From: Kitagawia praeruptora
Taxonomy: Eukaryota > Streptophyta > Magnoliopsida > Apiales > Apiaceae
NCBI GenBank assembly: GCA_037693485.1
Contig: CM075354.1
Span: forward strand, 95,043,001-95,107,000
Length of the DNA: 64,000 nt
Direction of reading: 5' to 3'
Below, one piece after another: positions 45,330 to 57,418 of the stretch. The notes under the pieces are model-generated. The model saw only the letters and a list, made by a program, of their open reading frames with translations, did not search any database and was not told where the DNA came from. Numbering within the stretch: the stretch's first letter is position 1; the number at the start of each line of letters is the position of its first letter. Position numbers and translations under genes: made by a program.

Positions 45330-45810
45330 GTTATGTCATTTGAACAGGTTAGTTAATTATGCTATCCAAGATATAGGAAGGGAAGCCAAAAAAGAGTACC
45401 AAATAGATGCTACTAATGGATAGCAACAGGAATACATAAACGTAATTTACATAACTTATTTTGTTTACTTAACTACAAGAGTCTGAGATTAATTAGTATC
45501 TACATATACAAAAGAGAAAACCGGATAAGAGTTCACTTCTTCTCTTCCTGCAGCATGTGGTTTTAAGAATGGCGGGACAAGGTGGTAAATTGCTCACATG
45601 AAACCTTATGCTAATTGGCAATTGCTAGGTATCGTTAAGTTACCAACTCATTTATGCTTAACGTCTAACAGAATCCTAACCCTGTTGGCCCAACTATTGC
45701 TGTTGTCAAATGGTATCCAACATGATACCATTCCCCTGTATATCAACTTAAATAAGTATCAATCTACAACAACAATAATACCAAAATTAAATTATCATAT
45801 CAAACTAACA

Positions 45811-46018
45811 TTATAATCCAAATATTGTAGCCTTATGAATGCTCTTTTTTCGTGATAACAAAAGGTCGAGGTTCGAGAATCCGCTTATGTTATTAGAAAT
45901 GTAGGTACCTTTAGATTCAAGAATAAAAGGGGTAGTAGAATCGCGGAAACGCACCAACATCTTCTCTATGACTATCTGCACTAACAATTCTTCAGAAAGC
46001 TGCACCAAAACCCTAATT
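45811..46018 (-). pseudogene. Possible captured exon of unknown origin
   Basis: A minus-strand frame starts MVQLSEELLVQIVIEKMLVR and runs to FRDSTTPFILESK, where the splice-like donor GTACCT occurs. The first residues faintly recall an F-box but not enough to call it. It lies between the promoter-like segment and the next unassigned exon, consistent with a 5' exon of a chimeric transcript. Confidence 0.3.
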
Positions 46019-46149
46019 TCAGAAATTCAAATAAGAAATTCAAAAATGATAAATTACCTTAAATAACGGCCAAGATCAAAACCAAGTGACAGAGCTCTTG
46101 TAAAAATAAATTCAAAATAAAGTATAACAAATATATCCAAGTAAATGGA

Positions 46150-46665
46150 AACACCCAATTTAAGAAATTAGGGTTTTGATTTAAAAACCCCCCAATTTAA
46201 GAAACTAGGGTTTCGATTTTAAAAAACCCCCAAATTAAAGGTTATATATCCATGCAATTTCAGTAGACAAAATCCTAGACATAGCAGAGGAGACCCTATT
46301 CGTGCAGTGAAGACCAATTTAAAGCTTACCAATTTGGGTAGAGACGCGCGAGCACATGTGAGGCTGGACGGAGGTGAGTAGAGCAGAGGTGAGGCCGGCC
46401 GGAGGTGAATAGAGGGTTGAGGTGAGTTATAGTAGTGAGAAACGCGAAAGAAATTTCAGTCGAGAGAGATAGAAGGGTTCATCGAGAGAGAGAGGGGGTT
46501 CGGTCAGGTGAGAGTTATGAGAGTGTTAGTTTTTTGTTTTACTTTAATTAGCTTTGTCTGAAAGGGGGGAAATAATTGGGGGAAATAATTGGTGTAAAGG
46601 AGGGAAATTTTGACTAAGGGGGAAACAAATGAAATGGGGCGCGCGTTGAAATTTTTAAGTCGAAC
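46150..46665 (-). promoter_or_regulatory. Promoter-like segment upstream of the captured exons in the CACTA element
   Basis: This segment contains AAACCCCCCAATTTAAGAAA, CCCTAATTT-type phrases, a run of GAGAGA, and GAAATTTCAGTCG at 46450-46462, followed by G-rich AGGGGGGAAA blocks. The same phrases in the same order occur at 59980-60340 near the HSP70 exon of another CACTA element. Promoter function is inferred from position only. Confidence 0.4.
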
Positions 46666-49262
46666 TTTAGACATCAGTTTTAAAATAAGCGATGTCGTAA
46701 AAAGACAAAGACATCAGATTTACGCGGGGTGATGTTATTACATCTTTTAACATCAGCGACATTAGTAACCGATGTCTAATGTGTGATGTCTATTTAACTT
46801 TTTCTTGTAGTGTTAAGTAGTTAAAGTTGTATAAAGTATGAAATCATGATGATATATGTGTTTATAAGTGATTTGATTGAGTATGGAAGTGAGTTGTGCT
46901 TGTAACCATGGCTGGTATGATGACCACATGGTGTAGGGAATAATATATGTGTTGGATGATGGATTGGGAGGAGTGATGATTTGGGAATTGTTAAGAATAT
47001 AGCCGTTATAATGTCCGATTTTCGTTAAAACTAAAACTACCTTGTATTTGGGCAGAGGTCACGAACTGGTAAGGGTCAGTAGGGTATGTCAACTGACCAT
47101 GAGAGGATAGAGCTTAGTTCATAGATCGTTTTGATATAAGGTACGTCAAAATCTGATGAACGGTTTAGGAGAAAAGTGAGTTTTAGTGAAAATCGTTTGG
47201 AAACCGAGAAAATGCAATTGTGTCAACTTTGAGGCTATAATTACCATACTTAGACATTCTTAAAAATTATTAAATTTTGGGAGGAGATAGTAGGGTGATC
47301 AGAGAAGCATTACCCACTGACTTTGGGTGAAAATTCGAAATTTATATTTTATGAGAATTTTTACAATCGAGTGTGGTCGATAAGGAATCCTAAAGGAAAT
47401 GGTGTAAATCGCTGAAACTTTTATTGAGTCTAAAAATGGTTAAGTTCTTGGAACTTTTGGGCTATTAATGATATGTTAAACATATATTATGTGTCAAGGG
47501 TATTGCTATATAAGGGTTAGGTGGTTAAGTGAAATATATTCTGATGGTGATCCTTTTCGTTTCTATAGATACTCGAGACGAACACCGGATCATTCCTCTT
47601 GGGATTAGAGATCGAGGCAAGATTCCTTCTATCTTTACTTTAAAAAATTATTTATCTTCAAAGAAAAATGATTTCATGGAATATATATGTGATTCTATTA
47701 TTACTATATTATTGTTTCCTGATTTTGGAAATTAAAGGGAGATGTATATGAATATGGATTACGGATATGGATTGTGGATATGGATATGAATATGAAAGGA
47801 GCCAATATGATTTATGGTATAAAAAGGATATGAAAAAGAATGGTATCAGTTGTTATCTAGGGTTATATGGTTTATAATCTTCTGTTATTTATAATCTTTA
47901 AACATTTGTGATTTAATAAATATTGTTTGAATATTATTTAATACTTTAAAGATAAAAGGAATAGCTTATGTATTTAATAGAATATTTGATTTTATTAAAT
48001 ATGGAAGAGATGTCTGAGTCATAATCAAAGTATTACGATGTATATATATGAATGGTAATGATATATGAGAATGGAAATGATATATGAATGGTAATGATAT
48101 ATGAGAATGGAAATGATATATGTGAATGGAAATGTGAATGGAAACGGAAAAATGGAAAATATGGAATGATGTTTTATAAATGGAATAACGGTTTGAAAAA
48201 GGGGGATTGCAACAGTATGCGTAAGAGGCTGTGTGGGAGTTGCACAGTCCGACACCCAATATTGCGTAAGAGGCTAGGTGGAAGTTGCACAGTCCGGCAC
48301 TCAATATTTTATTACGGCACGAAGATGCCAAGGGAGGATGTTAGCAGGTGGCCTTCCTCCAGGGTTGATGACCAGGTGGGATCATCCCTTCTACTAGTAG
48401 TAAACAGAAAGCAGGTACGGTCATGCGATTGATCATCGTCCTACGTATCTGGCGCTAGCAGAATCCCCAAAACTTTAAAAGAAAGAATTGATAATGGTTT
48501 TCAGATTGATATATTGAAAAGGGAAAATGGTATGAAAGTATGGAATTACTTTATGGACAAAAGAGAAACTGATTTTATATTATTTTTATATAGGATTGTT
48601 GTATAAAAAGGAAATGAAAAGATTAGATTGAAAGATTTTACTCAAATGTTATATTATCTGGGATATTATACTGAGATGAAGTATAGATTATTATTTTGTT
48701 TAGAAGAGAAACTGATATTAAATTATTCTATATGTCTTTTTCTTATAAACGAAAATGAAAGGTTATGTGGAGTAATTAAGGATAAATTTTTCTCTTGAAT
48801 TATTATAGTGAATTTTCAGTTTATTTATATATATATATATTTTTTCCTTTGATGCTAGTTTACAAAATTTATCTTGCTGAGCTATTATAGCTCACTCTTG
48901 CTATTTATTTATATAATAGCTAGATCAAGTGCTGAAACGTCGCAGTACAACTCGGAAGAGGGTAAAGGGGAAGTCTACCTTATGAGAAAGTATCGACACC
49001 TGTTCTCAAGGTAGTATATACTTATATATGGGTGTAATAGATGGTATTCTAGGATATGATTGTAATAATAGTTTATCTTTAACTGCTATCATTAATGGAT
49101 GTTGTTCTCTGAGCATATGACTGGTGTGTGTGATGATATTAGTGTGGGGTCATTTGTGTGAGTATTAAATAGTATAAAAAAAAGATCAAGAGATATTGTT
49201 AATAAATGGAAATTGGAGTATGATGGCCCGGATTCCTGACCCCAGATCTGGGGCTGTCACAG

Positions 49263-49275
49263 TTGGTATCAGAGC
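49263..49275 (+). other. Primer binding site of the long-LTR element
   Basis: TTGGTATCAGAGC follows the 5' LTR after one base and is complementary to the initiator-tRNA-Met 3' end. An identical site follows the 3' LTR at 55935. Confidence 0.85.
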
Positions 49276-50748
49276 TAAGAGTCATAATGCTCAGGAACAA
49301 AAGTGATAATAATAAATATATAAGTAATAATATAAATTGCGAACTCCCATCGAGTTCAAGGGTGGTATATCGAATGTAGCATTTATTCTAAGTAGTGATT
49401 ATAATTTTATAGATTATTACTAATAAAAGTTTATGTTTTAGTATAGGGAGAGGAGATTGGTGAGCCAAAGTTAAGGGTATTTAAAGTCTTCTTGTGTTTA
49501 AGGGAGTTTGAAGAAATATTGTAAGTGGATCGGTGAATAGACACTGATTGATTGTGGAGATGAAAGGGTGAAACTGAGATTTGTCGGTAAAGCCAAGATA
49601 TACCTTAAGGACCAAGACAGACTGAGACATTCCGAGATTGACTTACATGAAAAGGTTATTATGCCAAAAGTGTTAAGGTTATGTAGCACACGAGATCGAT
49701 ATGAGAAAGGGAATACTTGATGTATCGGAAAGTGTACGTTAGATAACCTCGTGAGTATACAAGGTATGTTAGAATGTACAATTTAAGAGTATAGTTTGAA
49801 GGGTCGTTGATACCGGAGCATTGTCAGGATAAGATGATCAATATTACGTAAGTATATCGATCAAAAGGTTGTGTTTTATTATGGATAAAGGCAGAAAGTA
49901 TTGAGCCAAGTCACGACTAGGTAAATGATGATAATTGGGAATATCAGACGATAGGTTAAGGCTACATGGTGAGTGCCAAATTTAAGAAATTTTGGAGAGT
50001 ACGCAGTCTAAGATATAAATAGTATTTGAGGAAAACCATCCATTATTGGGATTTTCAATTGGGTAGAGGCTATTAACAGTACCTATTTTCAAGTTCCTAA
50101 AGCCCTGCCAAATTATATTTTTGAGTTTCAAATTTTCCTCCACTGGTGAGTAATTCCAGGGTGATCTATCATCTCATATTCAAAAAGGGCCTGTATCTTT
50201 TCAAAACTTTCTGGTACCTTTGGAATGTATTTCAAAATTTTATTCGATCTATCTTAGTCAAAATATTTCTCTAAGATTATTTTCTAAAGGTGGTATATAT
50301 CATCATGATTTAAAATTTCCTTTATATTTTTACTACAATTAAGAGGAACAATCCTATATGTATACACGAGGACGATCTGTCTGTGTGATTGAAAGTCAGG
50401 AGGGGACGCCCTCCCTTGTATGACATACGGGTTCTTCCATAATATTGATTTCTCAAATATCCTTTTGTTTCAAATAAAAGTTATTTAAAACTCTTAATCT
50501 TATGAATTGTTGTGGGACCTTTGCTTGTTTATGGGTTCATTTCAATTCAAAGTTTCTTAAATTCTATAAATTTTTTTGAATATAGAAGATTTCATTAATG
50601 GATGGGATAATGGAAGCAAGGTTTAGAGTATACGTGATTATACAAGGGAACTGGAGATTCCAAGGGAAATTTTGATAAGAGATAATTAGAGCTAGAAGCG
50701 TTTCAATATAAGATAGGAAGGAAATTCGTGAGAAGTGGGGATAAACAA

Positions 50749-50850
50749 AGGAAGTGGGGATAATTAATGAAGGATTTCGAGGTGTAATAACTATTAGTGG
50801 GGGAAGGCCAATATTGTGACTAATACCCTAAGTAGCAGAGAGAGATTAAA
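50749..50850 (+). pseudogene. Ty3 RNase H/integrase-linker remnant (copy 1)
   Basis: Around an otherwise stop-rich stretch the reading KDFEV...GKANIVTNTLSSRE matches the Ty3/gypsy consensus DY...YHPGKANVVADALSRK. It shows that pol was once present. Confidence 0.6.
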
Positions 50851-51479
50851 GATGTTAAGTATTCAAAGGATTAATCCAAAATGTGTGAATGAGTAAAACT
50901 TGAGGTAAAGATTTTGATGAGAATAATAAATGGAAATTTCAGAGGTGGAATAGATAGTATATCATGAAGGAACTAAGGTGGATCAGCAAGATGTAAAAAG
51001 CGTATAGTGAACAATAGACATATGGGATAAGGTATCCGGAGGAAATTACAGGTACGCTCTAATTTAACCTCTTAAGTGTAAATGTTTGGTTAGGGATCGA
51101 CTAAGTCAATGAATAGTGTAAATGGACTGATAATATAGATAAGAATAATCTATCTGTGAGAAAGTAAACTATGGTGATATAAGAAAGTGAGTTATTCTCG
51201 TGTCATCCAAATCAATATCTGTTAAGGGTCAGAGAACTCTATAGAAAGGAGATTAAGAGTATGAGAGAAAGTGTGAGAATATTTTTAAGGATGAAGGAAA
51301 AGTACATGCTCGTATAGTTATGAACAGGAAATATATATTATAACCAATATTTTCTTATAATTGTTTCAAGGAATATTATTATAACTTATTTTCTGGAAAA
51401 TTTTACAGAGGTGATATAGACAAATGTTGGAGTATTAATATTTTGTGTCATGATAGAGATCAAAACATAGTTAAACAAT

Positions 51480-51552
51480 AGTGAGATACACTACCATTCA
51501 GGGAAGGCCAATGTGGTGGCCGATACCATTAGTAAAAAGAGAAAGGAGAGAT
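51480..51552 (+). pseudogene. Ty3 RNase H/integrase-linker remnant (copy 2)
   Basis: EIHYHSGKANVVADTISKKR is a clear version of the YHPGKANVVADALSRK motif that ends the RNase H domain. A second, different version at 50749 implies duplication or a mosaic internal region. Confidence 0.7.
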
Positions 51553-51607
51553 GAGATAATATAGAATGACGAAATGCAGGAGAAGGTTGGTAAGAAAAGA
51601 TAGTGAA

Positions 51608-51700
51608 AGTACTGCTATTGATAAGCTAAATGGCATGTTGATGAATGGCAAGCAAATGTATGTTGGTGTATTTTTGTACAAACAAGATAAAGATGTTTAA
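51608..51700 (+). pseudogene. Poly(A)-binding-protein-like fragment inside the LTR element
   Basis: The frame reads STAIDKLNGMLMNGKQMYVG followed by VFLYKQDKD and a stop. Plant PABPs have AIDKLNGMLLNDKQV-YVG-F-R-KQER at the end of RRM2. The match covers about 25 residues with helix 2 and the last strand of the RRM, and has no counterpart in Ty3 pol. It is best read as a host exon fragment captured by the element. It is too short for function and could be coincidental only with low probability. Confidence 0.6.
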
Positions 51701-51816
51701 GGAGAAACTAAAGGATGGAGGAAGTAATATACGAATTAGAAGGTGTAATGTGAGAAAGGTATTCGTCAATATCTTCAACGTGATTCCGGGACGAAATCCT
51801 TTTAAGGGGGGAAGAC

Positions 51817-54800
51817 TGTATTAACCCTAACTTTTAGAATGCTATAGTGCCTAAATGAATAGTAATTTTGAGGATTTAGGGAAATGGTATGTAGGTACCC
51901 TATAAGTGAAACATAAAATGAATAATCAGAAACCATATTAGCGTCGTACTATGAAAATGAGTGACTCGAAATGATAATGGATTTCAGAAATTCCTGAATA
52001 TGGACTTTAAGGATTTTCGATTTCGATTGAGACTCTATTGAATGTGATATTAAGGAGTATAGAAATGTTAAAGGGTTTATATCTTGAGGAAATAGTGAAA
52101 TTAGGTTAAACCAAGGAGTAATCAAGACAAGGAAATGCCAAAGGAATTTAGATTGTTAAACAATTTAGAACCACTTGGAAATGAGATATTAAATTTGAGG
52201 AATTGAGGATTTAATATTTTGTAATTTTATTATATTTGATTTGAGAATTTAGAACGAAAACTGCTGAGACTTTGTAACGAGATTAAGCGAACGAGTCATG
52301 GGTTAAGGATATTAAATATTAGAAGTCCAAGGAAGGATATATTATGAGAGGGAAAGAGGATTGAGAATATAATCTTAGAGCAAAGAGAATGCAAACTAGT
52401 TTGAGAACGCTTGAGAAATCGGGAGAGCAAATTCTGAGATAAAAATAATATACCAAGGATATTGGATCTAATACCTACTTGAGGATTAGAATCACCCTAA
52501 CACACTAATATATGATGTGGGAGAGGATATTATATATCCAAGGAATTTACAAAGGAAAAAGCACTGAGACGATCGCAGAAATTGTTCGATGAATCATATG
52601 ATGAGAGAACTTTGCACAAAACCCAAACAAAAGCCCAAGGACATGGGGAGAAGCCCAAATTCGGCCCAACCCAAGTATGGAGATGATATTAAGTGATATT
52701 AGAGTGTAAGGGAAGGAATCCCATTGGTGCAAACATTAAAACCAAAGTGGAAGAGTAGTAAACTTGTCAAACTTGAGTACTAATTAGCATTTTGCATGGT
52801 AAGGTGTTTAGATGACCAACAATTGGCTCTTTCTCATTGGTGGACTTCAAATACTCTTATTATAAGACTACACAACTGATATATAGGATAGATACAAGGT
52901 GAAAAACGTTTTTAAAGGCAAACAAGCAAGATAAACACAATCTCTCCAAACTGCCCAGCAGGACCAATAATGAAAGAAAAATTCATATCTCCATTTCTAT
53001 CTATGATCAAATCACCAAATTTTAACCATAGCTTCTCCACTCCATGTGTAAGGTTCGTTCAAAATTTCATGGCCAACAAAGTAGTATAGCCTAGTCAAAT
53101 CCATGCTCAAAGTTGGAGCACCCAATCTGTCCAGTTTCTGTGCAGCGGAAAGATGGAGCTTAAAACCATAGCTAGGAAGCTTTGTTTTTGGTGATCTATA
53201 GCTCACATCAAAGCTTATGAAGAGGCCAAGATGTGGTAAAAATTTGAGAGCCAAACTCTTATGTTTCGATTTTCTATGATTTTTACAAAGTGATGGATGA
53301 ATAGTAACCTTCAAGAACTAACTTTTGGTTTTATGATTTCTTTAGTTGATCCAAGCTACTTTAAGGTTGTTTAAGGACTATCCAAGGCTTATTAAGTGTT
53401 GTTCACTCTACAAAGAAGGTATAAAGCTCAAGAACCCTTAGTATTACTTTGAGTTGATGGTGGATTATGGTTGGTTAAGTAGTTAAAGTTGTATAAAGTA
53501 TGAAATTATGATGATATATGTGTTTATAAGTGATTTGATTGAGTATGGAAGTGAGTTGTGCTTGTAACCATGGCTGGTATGATGACCACATGGTGTAGGG
53601 AATAATATATGTGTTGGATGATGTATTGGGAGGAGTGATGATTTGGGAATTGTACGTTAAGAATATAGCCGTTATAATGTCCGATTTTCGTTAAAACTAA
53701 AACTACCTTGTATTTGGGCAGAGGTCACGAACTGGTAAGGGTCAGTAGGGTGTTTCAACTGACCATGAGAGGATAGAGCTTAGTTCATAGATCGTTTTGA
53801 TATAAGGTACGTCAAAATCTGATGAACGATTTAGGAGAAAAGTGAGTTTTAGTGAAAGTCGTTTGGAAACCGAGAAAATGCAATTGTGTCAACTTTGAGG
53901 CTATAATTACCATACTTAGACATTCTTAAAAATTATTAAATTTTGGGAGGAGATAGTAGGGTGATCAGAGAAGCATTACCCACTAACCTTGGGTGAAAAT
54001 TCGAAATTTATATTTTATGAGAATTTTTACAGTCGAGTGTGGTCGATAAGGAATCCTAAAGGAAATGGTGTAAATCGCTGAAACTTTTATTGAGTCTAAA
54101 AATGGTTAAGTTCTTGGAACTTTTGGGCTATTAATGATATGTTAAACATATATTATGTGTCAAGGGTATTGCTATATAAGGGTTAGGTGGTTAAGTGGAA
54201 TATATTCTGATGGTGATCCTTTTCGTTTCTATAGATACTCGAGACGAACACCGGATCATTCCTCTTGGGATTAGAGATCGAGGCAAGATTCCTTCTATCT
54301 TTACTTTAAAAAATTATTTATCTTCAAAGAAAAATGATTTCATGGAATATATATGTGATTCTATTATTACTATATTATTGTTTCCTGATTTTGGAAATTA
54401 AAAGGAGATGTATATGAATATGGATTACGGATATGGATTGTGGATATGGATATGAATATGAATGGAGCCAATTTGATTTATGGTATAAAAAGGATATGAA
54501 AAAGAATGGTATCAGTTGTTATCTAGGGTTATATGGTTTATAATCTTCTGTTATTTATAATCTTTAAACATTTGTGATTTAATAAATATTGTTTGAATAT
54601 TATTTAATACTTTAAAGATAAAAGGAATAGCTTATGTATTTAATAGAATATTTGATTTTATTAAATACGGAAGAGATGTCTGAGTCATAATCAAAGTATT
54701 ACGATGTATATATATGAATGGAAATGATATATGAGAATGGAAATGATATATGAATGGTAATGATATATGAGAATGGAAATGATATATGTGAATGGAAATG

Positions 54801-55933
54801 TGAATGGAAATGTGAATGGAAACGGAAAAATGGAAAATATGGAATGATGTTTTATAAATGGAATAACGGTTTGAAAAAGGGGGATTGCAATAGTATGCGT
54901 AAGAGGCTGTGTGGGAGTTGCACAGTCCGACACCCAATATTGTGTAAGAGGCTGTGTGGAAGTTGCACAGTCCGACACTCAATATTTTATTACGGCACGA
55001 AGATGCCAAGGGAGGAAGTTAGCAGGTGGCCTTCCTCCAGGGTTGATGACCAGGTGGGATCATCCCTTCTACTAGTAGTAAACAGAGAGCAGGTACGGTC
55101 AGGCGACTGATCATCGTCCTACGTATCTGGCGCTAGCAGAATCCCCAAAACTTTAAAAGAAAGAATTGATAATGGTTTTCAGATTGATATACTGAAAAGG
55201 GAAAATGGTATGAAAGTATGGAATTACTTTATGGACAAAAGAGAAACTGAATTTATATTATTTTTGTATAAGATTGTTGTATAAAAAGGAAACGAAAAGA
55301 TTATATTGAAAGATTTTACTCAAATGTTATATTATCTGGGATATTATACTGAGATGAAGTATAGATTATTATTTTGTTTAGAAGAGAAACTGATATTAAA
55401 TTATTCTATATGTCTTTTTCTTATAAACGAAAATGAAAGGTTATGTGGAGTAATTAAGGATAAATTTTTCTCTTGAATTATTATAGTGAATTTTCAGTTT
55501 ATTTATATATATATATATTTTTTCCTTTGATGCTAGTTTACAAAATTTATCTTGCTGAGCTATCATAGCTCACTCTTGCTATTTATTTATATAACAGGTA
55601 GATCAGGTGCTGAAACGTCGCAGTACAACCCGGAAGAGGGTAAAGGGGAAAGTCTACCTTATGAGAAAGTATCGACACATGTTCTCTAGGTAGTATATAC
55701 TTATATATGGGTGTAATAGATGGTATTCTGGGATTGTAATAATAGTTTATCTTTAACTGCTATCATTAATGGATGTTGTTCTCTGAGCATATGATTGGTG
55801 TGTGTGATGATATTAGTGTGGGGTCATTTGTGTGAGTATTAAATAGTATAAAAAAAATCAAGAGATATTGTTAATAAATGGAAATTGGAGTATGATGGCC
55901 CGGATTCCTGACCCCGGATCTGGGGCTGTCACA
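51817..55933 (+). repeat. 3' LTR of the long-LTR gypsy element (4117 bp)
   Basis: It runs from TGTATTAACCCTAACTTTTA to GGGGCTGTCACA. It lacks both insertions present in the 5' LTR and so shows their empty sites (52891-52895 and 53475-53477). Within it are GGAAATGATATATGAATGG-type repeats (54705-54830) and a duplicated unit GCGTAAGAGGCTGTGTGG (54898-54985). The 68-residue frames at 54195 and 47529 are the same LTR sequence, not genes. Confidence 0.92.
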
Positions 55934-56252
55934 GTTGGTATCAGAGCTAAGAGTTATAATGCTCAGGAACAAAAGTGATAATAATAAATATATCAGTAAT
56001 AATATAAATTGCGAACTCCCATCGAGTTCAAGGGTGGTATATCGAATGTAGCATTTATTCTAAGTATTGATTATAATTTTATAGATTATTACTAATAAAA
56101 GTTTAAGTTTTAGTATAAGGAGAGGAGATTGGTGAGCCAAAGTTAAGGGTATTTAAAGTCTTCTTGTGTTTAAGGGAGTTTGAAGAAATATTGTAAGTGG
56201 ATCGGTGAATAGACACTGATTGATTGTGGAGATGAAAGGGTGAAACTGAGAT
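55934..56252 (+). repeat. Start of a second internal region after the 3' LTR
   Basis: This stretch matches 49262-49580 nearly base for base, including the primer site, then stops at GAAACTGAGAT. It shows an LTR-internal-LTR-internal order rather than a normal element end. Confidence 0.9.
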
Positions 56253-57059
56253 GAATATTACTATGGTAGTGGTACTTTGTTGGGAATTGGTACCGGTAGT
56301 AGCTTTGTAGCGATGAATATTGATTGGTACGTAGTTTTTGTTATGAATATTTGTTAGTTGCTAGTACTATATAAACTCTAATTTTTGTTGTAAATAAAAA
56401 TGTTGTTTCATTTATCATTAGCCAATGTTATCATCTTTTAGAAACACTTGTGTAAAATATCATCAGACAATGGACATGTTTCAAGAAACCATTGTCTATT
56501 CTATGCACATACAACAAATAAAAAGAAAAAATCATTGTCTTACTACAAGAAACACAAATAAAACCGTTGTTTAAAGAGAACACATACAACACATAAAAAG
56601 AAAAACCATTGTATGACTATAATAAACAGAAGCATTTGGAAGGAATAAACCGTTGTGTGTTGGAATTTTAACAACACTTTAAGATAAGCAAAACTTCATA
56701 ATAAATAGTTGTGTGACAGGCACTCATGCAATGCATTTATTTCTAAAAACCAATATTGTGTCACACACGATAGAACAACAGTTTTAATTTCAAAAACCAT
56801 TGTCTTTTTGACTGAACAACAACAATCACAGTTTTGAAAACACTTATCTGAAATGATTTCAGACAAGCTTTTTTTAAGCGACTGTTGTTGTTTCTAGTAT
56901 CAGACAACGTTTTCCATAACTAGGTACGTTGTCTGGTACACAATCAGACAACGGTTTGTGTGTTGTCTGATCTACATATTAGACGGCATCTCAATAGACG
57001 ACAGTAAAAGGGGTCATCACAGGCAAAAACCCTTGTCTGATCCAGTTTTTCTTGTAGTG
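56253..57059 (+). mobile_element. CACTA element right end (left part missing)
   Basis: It contains repeated TCAGACAATGG/AACCATTGTCT motifs and ends CAGTTTTTCTTGTAGTG. The join to the retroelement at 56252/56253 has no duplication, so it is a deletion or rearrangement breakpoint. The first 150 bp are unlike the repeats and could be element interior. Confidence 0.75.
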
Positions 57060-57418
57060 TTTTGATAAAAACAAATTGTATAAAATAACTATTAAAGAGT
57101 TAGCAGAATTAAATTAGAGATACATAATTCCGTATGCTTAAAAAAGAAATTGAAATTTTAATAGCTATACTCTGCGTATCCCTAATCCCATACTGTCATT
57201 TTTAAATTTTAAAGGTTTGCATATCCCATATATACTGTTTTTATAGGATGACCTGTAAGATCAATCCCTCTTCTATAAAGGATCATGTGTTTGAAATTTA
57301 TCTGATACTGTATTTGGGAGGGTTTTATCTGAAAAAAACCTACCAACTCTCTTAAGTATAGAGCAAACACGGCATACATGCATCTTATATAAGGAAATTA
57401 TGTTCTTAAAGTCACTAA
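57060..57418. other. Unassigned AT-rich sequence
   Basis: No exon, terminus or repeat was recognised between the CACTA end and the Tourist-like MITE. Confidence 0.4.

Larger units (their letters stand above)
42603..46812. mobile_element. CACTA element carrying captured host exons (4.2 kb)
   Basis: It starts CACTACAAGAGAAGGG and ends TTTTTCTTGTAGTG, with the 3-bp duplication TTA (42600-42602 and 46813-46815). The empty site with a single TTA is at 53475-53477 in the paired LTR. Subterminal regions (42620-43190 and 46670-46800) carry many copies of AGACATCAG/CGATGTCTA in both directions, as expected for transposase binding. No transposase is present. The interior holds minus-strand kinase exons and a promoter-like segment. 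Confidence 0.93.
35822..49261 (+). repeat. 5' LTR of the long-LTR gypsy element, with two nested insertions
   Basis: It aligns to 51817-55933 in three blocks: 35822-36900, 42018-42602 and 46813-49261. Removing the LTR element (with its 5-bp duplication) and the CACTA element (with its 3-bp duplication) gives about 4105 bp against 4117 bp for the 3' copy. Confidence 0.9.
49262..51816 (+). other. Decayed internal region of the long-LTR gypsy element
   Basis: It begins with the primer site TTGGTATCAGAGC (49263-49275) and ends with CGGGACGAAATCCTTTTAAG and the polypurine tract. No long ORF survives. Recognisable pieces are two RNase H/integrase-linker motifs and a poly(A)-binding-protein-like fragment. 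The length of 2.55 kb is far below the 5-6 kb expected for gag-pol. Confidence 0.75.
35822..56252 (+). mobile_element. Long-LTR Ty3/gypsy element (chromovirus/Tekay-like), followed by a partial second internal region
   Basis: The 5' LTR is 35822-49261, the primer site 49263, the internal region 49262-51816, the polypurine tract AAGGGGGGAAGA at 51804-51815, and the 3' LTR 51817-55933. LTRs start TGTAATGACCCTAA/TGTATTAACCCTAA and end GGGGCTGTCACA. The LTR is about 4.1 kb once insertions are removed from the 5' copy. Internal pol is decayed to RNase H remnants. After the 3' LTR, 55934-56252 repeats the start of the internal region. TTACA precedes the 5' LTR, but no matching duplication follows. 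Tekay-like placement is inferred from LTR length, primer site and terminal phrases. Confidence 0.85.

Noticed and set aside
47529..54401. A 68-residue frame present twice (47529-47735 and 54195-54401), nearly identical
   Set aside because: It lies in the paired LTRs, so identity is explained by LTR duplication. It matches no known protein.
47966..55110. Low-complexity frames with repeated IHISFHIYHFHS-type sequence
   Set aside because: They arise from the GGAAATGATATATGAATGG repeats of the gypsy LTR.
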